From: Falsiroseomonas ponticola | GTDB taxonomy: Bacteria; Pseudomonadota; Alphaproteobacteria; Acetobacterales; Acetobacteraceae | Direction: 5' to 3' | Assembly: GCF_016805305.1 (NCBI RefSeq) | Contig: NZ_JAERQN010000002.1 | Coordinates: 496,001-560,000, forward strand | DNA length: 64,000 nucleotides | Shown here: in pieces, positions 8,723 to 16,885 of the stretch | How positions within the stretch are numbered: the first letter of the stretch is position 1 | Layout: each line of letters opens with the position of its first letter | Notes under the pieces: generated by a model | Database searches by the model: none | The model's input: only the letters and a program-made list of their open reading frames with translations | Told to the model about the DNA's origin: nothing | Position numbers and translations under genes: made by a program

Positions 8723-8736
8723 GGGGGGCGCGGACC

Positions 8737-10944
8737 ATGAACGCCATCACCAGGCCGTCCCGCCGCCGCCTGCTGGGCACGGCCGTTGCCGCCGCCGGCG
8801 CCTTCACCTTCGGCTTCCGCTTCCCCGCGCCGACCAAGGCGCTGGCGCAAGGCGCCGCCGCTCCCGCAACGCCGGAGATCAATGCCTGGGTCGTCGTCCA
8901 GCCCGACGACACCGTCATCATCCGCATCGCGCGGTCGGAAATGGGGCAGGGCACGCTGACGGGCCTCGCCCAGATGGTGGCCGAGGAGCTGGAATGCGAC
9001 TGGGCCAAGGTCACCACGGAATACCCGACGCCGGGCCAGAACCTGGCGCGCGGCCGCGTCTGGGGGAACATGTCCACCGGCGGCAGCCGCGGCATCCGTG
9101 ACAGCCACGACTATGTCCGCCGGGGCGGCGCCGCGGCGCGGATGATGCTGGTGCAGGCCGCCGCCAATGCCTGGGGCGTGCCCGCCGCGGAATGCCGCGC
9201 GGCCAACAGCATCATCACCCATGCGCCCAGCGGCCGCACCACCACCTATGGCGCCCAGGCCGCCGCCGCCATGCGCCTGCCGGCCCCGGCCGCCGCCGAC
9301 GTGCCGCTGAAGGACCCGCGCGACTGGAAGCTGATCGGCCAGCCCGTCGCGCGGCTCGACACCCGCGCCAAGCTGAATGGCAGCCAGGTCTATGGCATGG
9401 ACCTGAAGCTGCCGGGGATGCTGAACGCCGCCATCCATGCCTGCCCGGTCTTCGGCGGCACCATCGCCGCGGTGGACAGCGCGGAGGCTGAGCGCATGCC
9501 CGGCGTGAAGCGCGTGCTGCGCGTGGGGGACAATGCCGTCGCCGTGGTGGCGGATACCTGGTGGCGCGCGAAGAAGGCGCTCGACGCCGTGAAGATCACC
9601 TGGAACGAGGGCCAGCACGCCAACGCCTCCTCCGCCGCCTTCCGCGAGGTGATGGTGGCGGGCTTCGACGCGCCCCAGGCGGCGGTCGGCAACCGCAACG
9701 GCGATGCCGCCGCCGCCATCGCGGGCGCGGCGCGGAAGGTGGAGGCCGTCTATGGCTATCCCCACCAGAACCACGCCTGCATGGAGGTGATGAACGCCAC
9801 CGCCATCTGGACCCCCGAACGCTGCGAGGTCTGGACACCGACCCAGAATGGCGAAGCGGCGCATGCCGCGGCGGCGGAAGCCGCCGGCCTGCCGCCCGCG
9901 CGCTGCGAGGTGCACAAGATCCACCTCGGCGGCGGCTTCGGCCGGCGCGGCGCGGTGCATGACTGGGTGCGCCAGGTCGTGGACATCGCGAAGCAGATGC
10001 CCGGCACGCCCATCAAGCTGGTCTGGACGCGGGAGGAGGACATGCTCCAGGGCCGCTTCCACCCCGTGACCATGTGCAAGCTGACGGCGGGGCTCGACGC
10101 GCAGGGCAACATCACCGGCCTGCACATGCGCATCAGCGGCCAGTCCATCGTCGCCGGCATCTTCCCGCAGAACATCCGGGATGGCCGCGACCCCGTGGTC
10201 TTCCAGGGGCTGAATGCCAGCGGGGGAGAGGCCGATATCGGCTACAGCTTCCCGAACCTGCTGATCGACCACGCCATGCGCAACCCGCATGTGCCGCCGG
10301 GCTTCTGGCGCGGCGTGAATTTGAACCAGAACGCCATCTACCTGGAATGCTTCATCGATGAGGTGGCGCATGCCACGGGCAGGGACCCGCTGGCGCTGCG
10401 CCGGTCCCTGATGGCGAACCACCCGAAGCACCTGGCCGTGCTGAACGCCGTCGCGGAACGCGCGGGCTGGGGCACGCCGGCCGCCGCCGTGAACGGGATG
10501 GCGGTGCATCGCGGCCTGTCCGTCACGCACGGCTTCGGCAGCTATGTCGCCGCCTGCGCCGAGGTCTCCGTGACCGCTGCGGGGGAGGTGAAGGTGCATC
10601 GCATCATCGCCGCGACGGATCCGGGCTACGCCGTCAACCCGCAGCAGATCGCAGCCCAGGTGGAGGGCAGCTTCGTCTATGGCCTCTCCGCCGCGCTCTA
10701 CGGCGAATGCACGGTGAAGGACGGCAGGATCGAGCAGACCAACTTCGACAGCTACCCCGTGATGCGGATGGTGGACATGCCGAAGGTGGAGACGATCGTG
10801 CTGCCCTCCGGCGGCTTCTGGGGCGGCGTCGGCGAACCGACGATTGCGGTCGCGGCGCCCGCCGTGCTGAACGCGATCTTCGCCGCCACCGGCAAGCGCA
10901 TCCGCCAGCTTCCCTTGCAGCAGGCGGATCTGCGCCGGACGTGA
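8737..10944 (+). CDS. Molybdopterin-binding large subunit, isoquinoline 1-oxidoreductase beta-like, Tat-exported
   Basis: A 735-residue xanthine dehydrogenase-family catalytic subunit. A Tat signal (SRRRLLGTAVAAAGA) at residues 8-22 predicts periplasmic export. Mo-cofactor motifs include EMGQGTLTGL, HLGGGFGRRG and a C-terminal GGFWGGVGEPT with the catalytic Glu. The length fits IorB-type enzymes that hydroxylate N-heterocycles or oxidise aldehydes; the substrate is unknown. It pairs with the 2Fe-2S subunit upstream. Its stop overlaps the GTG of a small cytochrome c by 4 bases, suggesting direct electron transfer to that cytochrome. Confidence 0.92.
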   Translation: MNAITRPSRRRLLGTAVAAAGAFTFGFRFPAPTKALAQGAAAPATPEINAWVVVQPDDTVIIRIARSEMGQGTLTGLAQMVAEELECDWAKVTTEYPTPGQNLARGRVWGNMSTGGSRGIRDSHDYVRRGGAAARMMLVQAAANAWGVPAAECRAANSIITHAPSGRTTTYGAQAAAAMRLPAPAAADVPLKDPRDWKLIGQPVARLDTRAKLNGSQVYGMDLKLPGMLNAAIHACPVFGGTIAAVDSAEAERMPGVKRVLRVGDNAVAVVADTWWRAKKALDAVKITWNEGQHANASSAAFREVMVAGFDAPQAAVGNRNGDAAAAIAGAARKVEAVYGYPHQNHACMEVMNATAIWTPERCEVWTPTQNGEAAHAAAAEAAGLPPARCEVHKIHLGGGFGRRGAVHDWVRQVVDIAKQMPGTPIKLVWTREEDMLQGRFHPVTMCKLTAGLDAQGNITGLHMRISGQSIVAGIFPQNIRDGRDPVVFQGLNASGGEADIGYSFPNLLIDHAMRNPHVPPGFWRGVNLNQNAIYLECFIDEVAHATGRDPLALRRSLMANHPKHLAVLNAVAERAGWGTPAAAVNGMAVHRGLSVTHGFGSYVAACAEVSVTAAGEVKVHRIIAATDPGYAVNPQQIAAQVEGSFVYGLSAALYGECTVKDGRIEQTNFDSYPVMRMVDMPKVETIVLPSGGFWGGVGEPTIAVAAPAVLNAIFAATGKRIRQLPLQQADLRRT

Positions 10945-11207
10945 GGGCCTTCGCGCTGGCGCTGCTGATGGCGGCGCCAGCCTATGCGCAGGAGGCGCCG
11001 GCGGGCGCCTCCACCTGCCTCGGCTGCCATTCGCCGGTGCGGAGCGACGCCGCCATCCCCACGCTGCGCGGGCGGGATGCGGCGGCGGTGGCGGCGGCGA
11101 TGCGCGAGTTCCGGGAGGGCAGGCGCCCCGCGACCGTGATGGACCGGCTGGCGCGCGGCTTCACCGAGGAAGAGAGCCAGGCCATCGCCGCCTGGATCGT
11201 GCGATGA
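10941..11207 (+). CDS. Small periplasmic c-type cytochrome
   Basis: An 88-residue monohaem cytochrome c. The N-terminal hydrophobic stretch ending in AYAQ is a cleavable signal peptide, and the haem site CLGCH is at residues 26-30. GTG at 10941 overlaps the upstream stop (GTGA), and its own stop overlaps the next ATG (ATGA). The position before an FccB-type flavoprotein suggests it is the cytochrome partner (FccA-like) of flavocytochrome c, but it could equally accept electrons from the molybdoenzyme. It is shorter than most FccA proteins. Confidence 0.85.
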   Translation: MRAFALALLMAAPAYAQEAPAGASTCLGCHSPVRSDAAIPTLRGRDAAAVAAAMREFREGRRPATVMDRLARGFTEEESQAIAAWIVR

Positions 11208-12442
11208 GGATCGGGCGCCGCGCGCTAGCCGCCGCGCTGCTGCCCGCGCCGGTGCTGGCGCAGGCGCGGCCGCGCGTGGTGGTGGTCGGCGGCGGCTTCG
11301 GCGGCGCCACCGCCGCCCGCGCGCTCGCCCGCGCCGGCATCGCGACCACGCTGGTGGAGGCGAATGCCACCTACACCGCCTGCCCCTTCAGCAACGCCGT
11401 CATCGCCGGGCTGCGCGGCATGGGGGCGCAGCGCTTCGGCTATGACGCGCTGCGGGCGGAAGGCATTTCGACGATTCACCAGCGCGCTGTCGGCATCGAT
11501 GCGCAGGCGAAGCGCGTGACGCTGGCCGATGGCACGGTGCTGCCCTTCGACCGCGCGTTGCTCTCCCCCGGCATCGAGATCCGCTTCGACGCGCTGCCCG
11601 GCTATGACGAGGCCGCTGCCGAGGTCATGCCCCATGCCTGGCAGGCCGGCCCGCAGACGGAATTGCTGGCGGCGCAACTGCGCGCCATGGCGGATGGCGG
11701 CACCGTCGTGATGGTGGTGCCGCCCAACCCCTATCGCTGCCCGCCAGGGCCGTATGAGCGTGCCTCGCTCATCGCCCATTTCCTGAAGTCGACAAAACCG
11801 CGGTCGAAGCTGCTGGTGCTGGATGCGAAGGACGTCTTCAGCAAGCAGCGGCTGTTCGAGGCCGCCTGGGCCGCGCTGTATCCGGGCCTGCTGGAATACG
11901 TCCCGCTGGCCATGGGCGGGCGGGTGACGGCGGTCGATGCGCGGACCCGCACCGTGACGACGGATTTCGGCAGCCAGCAGGGCGCGGTGGTGAACGTCAT
12001 CCCCCCGCAGCGCGCCGGCGCCATCGCGCAGGTCGCCGGCGTCGCGGACCGGTCCGGCTGGTGCCCCGTCGATCCCGCCAGCTTCGAATCGCGCCTGGTG
12101 CCGGGCGTGCATGTGATCGGGGATGCGATCATCGCCGGCGCCATGCCGAAATCCGCCTTCGCCGCCAACGCCCAGGCCCGGGTCGCCGCCGCGGCCATGG
12201 CGGCGCTGCTGGCCGGGCGCGCGGTGCCGGCGCCGAAGCTGCTCAACACCTGCTACAGCCTGGTGGCGCCGGAATACGGGATCTCCGTCGCGGGAGTGTA
12301 CCAGCCCGCGAACGGCCTGCTGACGGATGTGCCCGGCGCGGGCGGCACCAGCGCCCTGGATGCACCCGCATCGGTCCGCGAAGCCGAGGCGCGCTACGCC
12401 GAGGATTGGTTCGCGACGATCACGGCCGATGTGTTCGGGTAG
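11204..12442 (+). CDS. fccB: FAD-dependent sulfide dehydrogenase flavoprotein (FccB/SoxF type)
   Basis: A 412-residue flavoprotein related to flavocytochrome c sulfide dehydrogenase and sulfide:quinone reductases. It has a short signal-like N-terminus (RRALAAALLPAPVLAQA), a dinucleotide loop VVVGGGFGG near residue 26, an ACPFSNAVIAG segment with a redox-active Cys, a second Cys in YRCPPGPYER, and the C-terminal NTCYSLVAPEYGISV typical of FccB/SoxF. It would oxidise sulfide in the periplasm and pass electrons to the preceding cytochrome. The stop overlaps soxX by 14 bases. Confidence 0.9.
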   Translation: MRIGRRALAAALLPAPVLAQARPRVVVVGGGFGGATAARALARAGIATTLVEANATYTACPFSNAVIAGLRGMGAQRFGYDALRAEGISTIHQRAVGIDAQAKRVTLADGTVLPFDRALLSPGIEIRFDALPGYDEAAAEVMPHAWQAGPQTELLAAQLRAMADGGTVVMVVPPNPYRCPPGPYERASLIAHFLKSTKPRSKLLVLDAKDVFSKQRLFEAAWAALYPGLLEYVPLAMGGRVTAVDARTRTVTTDFGSQQGAVVNVIPPQRAGAIAQVAGVADRSGWCPVDPASFESRLVPGVHVIGDAIIAGAMPKSAFAANAQARVAAAAMAALLAGRAVPAPKLLNTCYSLVAPEYGISVAGVYQPANGLLTDVPGAGGTSALDAPASVREAEARYAEDWFATITADVFG

Positions 12443-12869
12443 CGCCAGGCTGGTTGCGCTCAGGCTGGTCGCACTCTGTGCCATCCTGGCCGGCGGCCCC
12501 GCTTGCGCCGATGAAGCGCCGCTGACCGCCACCCCCGGCGACCCCGCGCGCGGCCGCGCCATCGTCGCCGACCGCACGCGCGGCCTCTGCCTGCTGTGCC
12601 ACAGCGGCCCGATCCCGGAGGAGCGTTTCCAGGGCAACCTCGCGCCGCCGCTGGATGGCGCGGGCCTCCGCTGGTCCGCCGCCGAACTCCGGCTGCGCCT
12701 GGTGGATGGCAAGCGCTTGAACCCGGACAGCATCATGCCTTCCTACTACCGGACCGAGGGCCTGCACCGCGTCGCCCCCGCCCAGCGCGGCCGCCCCATC
12801 CTGGCGGCGCAGGAGATCGAGGACGTGATCGCCTATCTTCTCACCCTTCGCGAGGAACCGACGCGATGA
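12429..12869 (+). CDS. soxX: Sulfur oxidation c-type cytochrome SoxX
   Basis: A 146-residue monohaem subunit of SoxAX, which attaches thiosulfate sulfur to the SoxY cysteine. A signal peptide ends near PACADEAP; the haem motif CLLCH is at residues 54-58; a likely axial Met lies in DSIMPSYYR. The ATG at 12429 lies inside the end of fccB. The ATGA junction to soxY supports co-translation. The order soxX-Y-Z-A is a known sox arrangement. Confidence 0.92.
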   Translation: MCSGSARLVALRLVALCAILAGGPACADEAPLTATPGDPARGRAIVADRTRGLCLLCHSGPIPEERFQGNLAPPLDGAGLRWSAAELRLRLVDGKRLNPDSIMPSYYRTEGLHRVAPAQRGRPILAAQEIEDVIAYLLTLREEPTR

Positions 12870-13306
12870 TCGCGCCGACACGCCGCCTGCTGCTGGCGGC
12901 ACCCGCCCTGCTGCTGCTGCCCCGCCAGGCCGATGCCACGCCGGAAGCCATGGCGGAGGCCGTGCGCGGCTTCACCGGCGGCGCGCCCGTCACGCCGGGC
13001 CGCGTCGCGCTCGACATCTCGCCGCTGGTGGAGAACGGCAACACCGTGCCGCTCTCCGTCATCGTGGACAGCCCGATGACGGAGGCCGACCACGTCCGCG
13101 CCATCGCCGTCTTCAACGAACGCAACCCGCAGCCGCATGTCATCACCGCGCAGCTCGGCCCCCGCGCCGGGCGCGCGCTGCTCTCCACCCATATCCGGCT
13201 GGCGACGTCGCAGACGCTGCTCGCGGTGGCCGCGCTGTCCGATGGCAGCTTCTGGTCGGACCGCGCGCAGGTCGTGGTCACGCTCGCCGCCTGCATCGAG
13301 GGTTGA
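12866..13306 (+). CDS. soxY: Sulfur carrier subunit SoxY with atypical C-terminus
   Basis: A 146-residue exported subunit of the SoxYZ carrier. It has an Arg-containing, Leu-rich signal sequence (RRLLLAAPALLLLP) and an immunoglobulin-like fold with VPLSVIVDSPM. In well-studied SoxY proteins the chain ends in GGCGG, whose Cys carries the sulfur intermediate. Here it ends TLAACIEG, so a Cys is kept four residues from the end (Cys143) but its glycine surroundings are lost. Function as a carrier is likely but may be modified. soxZ starts 4 bases downstream. Confidence 0.9.
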   Translation: MIAPTRRLLLAAPALLLLPRQADATPEAMAEAVRGFTGGAPVTPGRVALDISPLVENGNTVPLSVIVDSPMTEADHVRAIAVFNERNPQPHVITAQLGPRAGRALLSTHIRLATSQTLLAVAALSDGSFWSDRAQVVVTLAACIEG

Positions 13307-13310
13307 GCCC

Positions 13311-13631
13311 ATGGCCCGCGTCCTCATCAACGTGCCGCGCAGCGCGAAGCGCGGCGACATCATCACCATCCGCACGCTGATCCAGCACACGATGGAAACG
13401 GGCTATCGCCCCAATGCGCAGGGGGAGGTGATGCCGCGAGACATCATCCGCCGCTTCACCTGCAGCTATGACGGCGCCGTGGTCTTCAGCGCGGACCTCT
13501 CCCCCGCGATCGCCGCCAATCCCTTTCTTTCGTTCACCACCGTCGCGACGCAGTCCGGCACGGTGACGATGACCTGGGAAGGCGACAACGGCTTCGCGCA
13601 GACGGAGACGCGCCTGATCGAGGTGACATGA
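13311..13631 (+). CDS. soxZ: Sulfur oxidation protein SoxZ
   Basis: A 106-residue partner of SoxY. It opens with ARVLINVPRSAKRGDIITI, the typical SoxZ start, and keeps the HTMETGYRPN segment and the C-terminal Trp-containing strand before TETRLIEV. It lacks a signal peptide, as usual; SoxZ is exported with SoxY. It sits between soxY (4-base gap) and soxA (ATGA overlap). Confidence 0.94.
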   Translation: MARVLINVPRSAKRGDIITIRTLIQHTMETGYRPNAQGEVMPRDIIRRFTCSYDGAVVFSADLSPAIAANPFLSFTTVATQSGTVTMTWEGDNGFAQTETRLIEVT

Positions 13632-14350
13632 GGCGCGCGCTCGCGCTGCTGCTGCTGGCGCTGCCCGCTGCCGCGCAGGACCGGCGCTCGGGCTTCGAGG
13701 ACATGGCGCGGGAAACCCAGGCCATGCAGCGCGACGATCTGCGGAACCCCGGCATGCTCTGGGTGGCGGAGGGCGAGGAACGCTTCAACCGCGACTGCGC
13801 CGCCTGCCACAGCGAGGCCTCCATGCGCGGCGTTGCGACCCGCTACCCCGCCTGGGACGAGGCGACGGGCGCGCCGATCGACCTCGCGGGCCGCATCGCC
13901 GCCTGCGTGGAGCGCCACCAGCGCGCGGCGCCGCCGGCGCGGGAGAGCCAGGCGCTGCTGGCGCTGACCGCCTATGTCGCGCATCAGTCACGCGGATTGC
14001 CGATCAGCCGGCCGACGGACCCGCGCCTGGCGCCGGCGCTGGCGCAGGGGCGCGCGCTGTACGGCGAACGCCGCGGCCAGCTCGACCTCTCCTGCGTGCA
14101 ATGCCATGACGACCATGCGGGGCGACGGCTGGCGGGCAGCGTGATCCCACAGGCACATCCCACGGGCTATCCGCTGTATCGCCTGGAATGGCAGGGGCTC
14201 GGCTCGCTGCAACGGCGGCTGCGCGGCTGCATGACGGGCGTGCGGTCGGAGCCCTTCGCCTATGGCGCGGCCGAATACGTCGCGCTGGAACTGTTCCTCA
14301 ATGACCGCGCCGCGGGGATGGCCATCGAGACTCCGGCAGTCAGGCCTTAG
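13628..14350 (+). CDS. soxA: Diheme cytochrome c SoxA
   Basis: A 240-residue SoxAX catalytic subunit. A signal peptide ends near PAAAQ. Two haem motifs are present, CAACH at 57-61 and CVQCH at 156-160, so this is the diheme form. The catalytic persulfide Cys ligand is Cys201 in RGCMTGVRSEPF. SoxA transfers thiosulfate to SoxY. Its stop overlaps the convergent acyl-CoA ligase stop by 11 bases. soxB and soxCD are absent from this operon and from the window. Confidence 0.94.
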   Translation: MRRALALLLLALPAAAQDRRSGFEDMARETQAMQRDDLRNPGMLWVAEGEERFNRDCAACHSEASMRGVATRYPAWDEATGAPIDLAGRIAACVERHQRAAPPARESQALLALTAYVAHQSRGLPISRPTDPRLAPALAQGRALYGERRGQLDLSCVQCHDDHAGRRLAGSVIPQAHPTGYPLYRLEWQGLGSLQRRLRGCMTGVRSEPFAYGAAEYVALELFLNDRAAGMAIETPAVRP

Positions 14351-15884
14351 ACTCCGCGATCAGCCGCGCGCGCAATTCGCGCCGCAGCACCTTGCCCATG
14401 CTGTTGCGCGGCAGGCTCTCCACGAAGCGGATTTCCTTCGGCACCTTGTAGCGGGACAGCTTCTCCCGGCACAGCGATGTCAGCGTGGCGGCATCGACAT
14501 GCATGCCCGGGCGCAGCACGACGAAGGCGGTCACGGCTTCCCCGAAATAGGGATGGGGTGCACCGGTCACGCCGCATTCGGCGGCGGCGGGATGCGCCAG
14601 GATCACCTCCTCCACCTCCCGCGGATAGATGTTCTCGCCGCCGCTGATGACCATGTCGTTCTTGCGGTCCACGAGATAGACGAAGCCTTCCTCATCCTGC
14701 CGCGCCAAGTCGCCGGTGACGAACCAGTCGCCCCGCGTGCCGGCCGCCGTCGCCTCCGGCAAATTGAGGTAGCCCGAGAACATGTAGGGGGAGGAGACCC
14801 AGAGTTCCCCGACCTCGCCCAGCGCCACTTCATTGCCGTCCCCGTCGCAGATCCTCACCTGCGTCGCGGGGTAGGGAAGGCCGACGCAGGCCTGCTTGCG
14901 CAGCTGGTCGCGCGGGCCGAGCGAGGTGGCGATGGACGTCTCCGTCGTGCCGTAGCGCTCGAACAGCTTGCCCTCGCCGAAATAGGCGACGATGCGTTCC
15001 TTGGTCGCCTGCGGCAGCGGCGCCGTGCCGCTGATGGCGGCCTTCATCGACCGCATGTCCCATTGCGCCCGCTTCTGCTCCGGCAGCGCGAAGAGGGCTG
15101 CGAAATGCGCCGGCACGATATAGGCGCTGGTCGCCTGGAAGCTGGTGATGGTGCCCATCAGGCTGTCGATGTCGAAGCGCGGCAGGATCTCCACCTGGCC
15201 GCCGAACCAGATCGGCGTCAGCGCCATCAGGAAGCCCGCGCCATGGAACATCGGCGTGGTGGCGACGGCGCGGTCCTGCGGCGTGTAGCAGCCATGCTCC
15301 GCCGCCATCGCATAGCCCGACAGCACGCGGCCGCGATGCGACAGCTGCACGCCCTTCGGCCGCCCCGTGGCGCCGGAGGTATAGGGGACGGAGAAGATGT
15401 CGTGCTCCGTGACCTCCACGGGGCAGGGGCCCGCCGAGGCCTCCGCCAGCAGCGCCTCATAGGCCGGGCCGATGACGATGAAGCGCTCGACGGAGGGTGC
15501 GGCCGCGCGCGCCACCTCCTCCAGCGCCGCGGACACGAACATCACGCGGGCGCCGCTATCCTCGACGATGAAGCGGATCTCGGGCGGCGCCGCGGCGGGG
15601 CCGATGGTGGCGGCGGCGACGCCCGCTTCCGCCATGCCGCAGACGATCTCCATGTATTCGAGGCAGTTGGCGGAGAAGACCGCCGCGCGTTCCCCATGCC
15701 GCAGGCCGAGCCCCGCATGCACCAGGTTGGCCACGCGCGCGATGCGATCGACCAGCCGCGCATAGCTCAGCGACCGCCCGCTTTCCCGCATCGCCACCTT
15801 GTCCGGCGTGCGCCCCGCGGAAGCACGGATGCCGTCGGAGATGAGCATGTGGCGCGCGGCGCCGCGTCGCGTGAAATCGGGCAT
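14340..15884 (-). CDS. AMP-dependent acyl-CoA synthetase/ligase (ANL family), 1
   Basis: A 514-residue adenylate-forming enzyme that activates a carboxylic acid with ATP and transfers it to CoA. The P-loop YTSGATGRPKG is at 168-178. Later motifs include YGTTETS, the hinge-region TGDLARQDEEGFVYLVDRKND, SGGENIYP, and the C-terminal catalytic Lys in NSMGKVLRREL. Length is normal for medium/long-chain or aryl acyl-CoA ligases; substrate unknown. It is a single-gene minus-strand unit, divergent from the cupin gene. Confidence 0.92.
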   Translation of the reverse strand: MPDFTRRGAARHMLISDGIRASAGRTPDKVAMRESGRSLSYARLVDRIARVANLVHAGLGLRHGERAAVFSANCLEYMEIVCGMAEAGVAAATIGPAAAPPEIRFIVEDSGARVMFVSAALEEVARAAAPSVERFIVIGPAYEALLAEASAGPCPVEVTEHDIFSVPYTSGATGRPKGVQLSHRGRVLSGYAMAAEHGCYTPQDRAVATTPMFHGAGFLMALTPIWFGGQVEILPRFDIDSLMGTITSFQATSAYIVPAHFAALFALPEQKRAQWDMRSMKAAISGTAPLPQATKERIVAYFGEGKLFERYGTTETSIATSLGPRDQLRKQACVGLPYPATQVRICDGDGNEVALGEVGELWVSSPYMFSGYLNLPEATAAGTRGDWFVTGDLARQDEEGFVYLVDRKNDMVISGGENIYPREVEEVILAHPAAAECGVTGAPHPYFGEAVTAFVVLRPGMHVDAATLTSLCREKLSRYKVPKEIRFVESLPRNSMGKVLRRELRARLIAESKA

Positions 15885-15910
15885 GGCGCGAAGGATCGGG
15901 GCCGCGCGCG

Positions 15911-15943
15911 CGCGCTGTCAATCCGTGCCGCCTTGACAGCGCG
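15911..15943. promoter_or_regulatory. 11-bp inverted repeat between acyl-CoA ligase and cupin gene
   Basis: Arms CGCGCTGTCAA (15911-15921) and TTGACAGCGCG (15933-15943) are perfect complements separated by 11 bases. Each arm contains TTGACA, the consensus -35 hexamer, pointing outward on its own strand. A leftward -10 (CGATCC, 17-base spacing) is poor, and a rightward -10 would fall at the cupin ATG, so the promoter reading is weak. An operator or stable RNA hairpin is the alternative. Confidence 0.4.
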
Positions 15944-15959
15944 GGCGCGCGGGTGCGCG

Positions 15960-16808
15960 ATGCCATACATGGCACGTCCGCATATCGAATGGATCCAGGC
16001 GCAGGCCCTGCCGTGGCAGCGCGATGCGATCGCCGCGCGCGAAGGCGCCGATGCGAAGATTCTCTCGCGCGATGACGAGACCGGCGCGCTCTCCTGCATC
16101 ATCCGCTACCCCGCCGGCTTCGCGCGCGGGCCGGAATGGCTGGCGGCGGATGAGGAATTCTGGGTGCTGGACGGCAACATCACGATCGATGGCGTCGAAT
16201 ACGGCGAACACACCTATGCGCATCTGCCGAAGGACATGCCGCGCAGCGGATTTGCCTCAGCGACCGGCGCGGCGGTGCTGACCTTCTTCTCCGCCACGCC
16301 CGTCGCGACGCCGGGCGGGCAGGGACGCGCCTTCGACGAACGCCGCCTGGTCCGGCGCCTCGCCGCCACCGACAACATCTGGGATGGCGACTTCGCCGCC
16401 ATGGGCCTGCAATCCATGGCCAGCACCGCGCGCATGCGCCGCCTGCGCACGGACCCCGATACGGGGGAGATCACCTACCTGACGGCGACCATCGCCTTCC
16501 GCCAGGGCGAGCGCAGCGAACGCCACCCGGTGGTGCAGGAATTCTTCCTGATCGCCGGCGAGCTGGCCGGGGACCTCGGCACCATGCAGGCCGGCGCCTA
16601 TTGCTGGCGGCCGCCCTTCTTCAAGCACGCGCCCTACGGATCGCCGACCGGCACGCTGCTGCTGTTCCGCAGCATCGGCGGGCCGCAGACCACGGATTGG
16701 GAAGACCCCGACCAGCCCTTCACCTGGAAGCCCGCGCACAAGCCCGTGCTGCCGCCGGACCTCGCGCCGCTCATGGCGAAGCCCTGGCCGCGGCCGGAAC
16801 GCTACTGA
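15960..16808 (+). CDS. Cupin-domain protein
   Basis: A 282-residue protein with a two-cupin feel. The first half has SCIIRYPAGFARGPEW followed by EEFWVLDGNITIDGVEYGEHTY, matching the conserved cupin beta strands, and the second half repeats this as VVQEFFLIAGELAG then GAYCWRPPFFKHAPYG. Metal-binding histidines are sparse in the first half, so enzyme activity is uncertain. Starts at 15960 and 15969 are both in frame with no clear ribosome site; I list the longer. Function unknown; possibly a small-molecule dioxygenase or sensing protein. Confidence 0.75.
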   Translation: MPYMARPHIEWIQAQALPWQRDAIAAREGADAKILSRDDETGALSCIIRYPAGFARGPEWLAADEEFWVLDGNITIDGVEYGEHTYAHLPKDMPRSGFASATGAAVLTFFSATPVATPGGQGRAFDERRLVRRLAATDNIWDGDFAAMGLQSMASTARMRRLRTDPDTGEITYLTATIAFRQGERSERHPVVQEFFLIAGELAGDLGTMQAGAYCWRPPFFKHAPYGSPTGTLLLFRSIGGPQTTDWEDPDQPFTWKPAHKPVLPPDLAPLMAKPWPRPERY

Positions 16809-16822
16809 CCGCGTATCGGGCG

Positions 16823-16864
16823 TTGACTGGGATGCAAGCTGGACGTTAGCGTTGTCCGAACAAC
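16823..16864 (+). promoter_or_regulatory. Candidate promoter and inverted repeat upstream of the 11-gene operon
   Basis: TTGACT (16823-16828) is followed after 17 bases by TTAGCG (16846-16851), a plausible but weak -10. Immediately downstream, GTTGT-CCGA-ACAAC (16851-16864) is a perfect 5-base inverted repeat ending 21 bases before the ATG. The position suits a repressor operator for the transporter operon. No regulator gene directly adjoins the start. Confidence 0.35.
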
Positions 16865-16885
16865 CGAAATGGGCGAGACCACGCC

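Noticed and set aside
14262..16808. 848-codon open frame reading through into the cupin gene
   Set aside because: The upstream part is antisense to the acyl-CoA ligase and has Arg/Gln/His-rich shadow composition. Only the segment from about 15960 is cupin-like.
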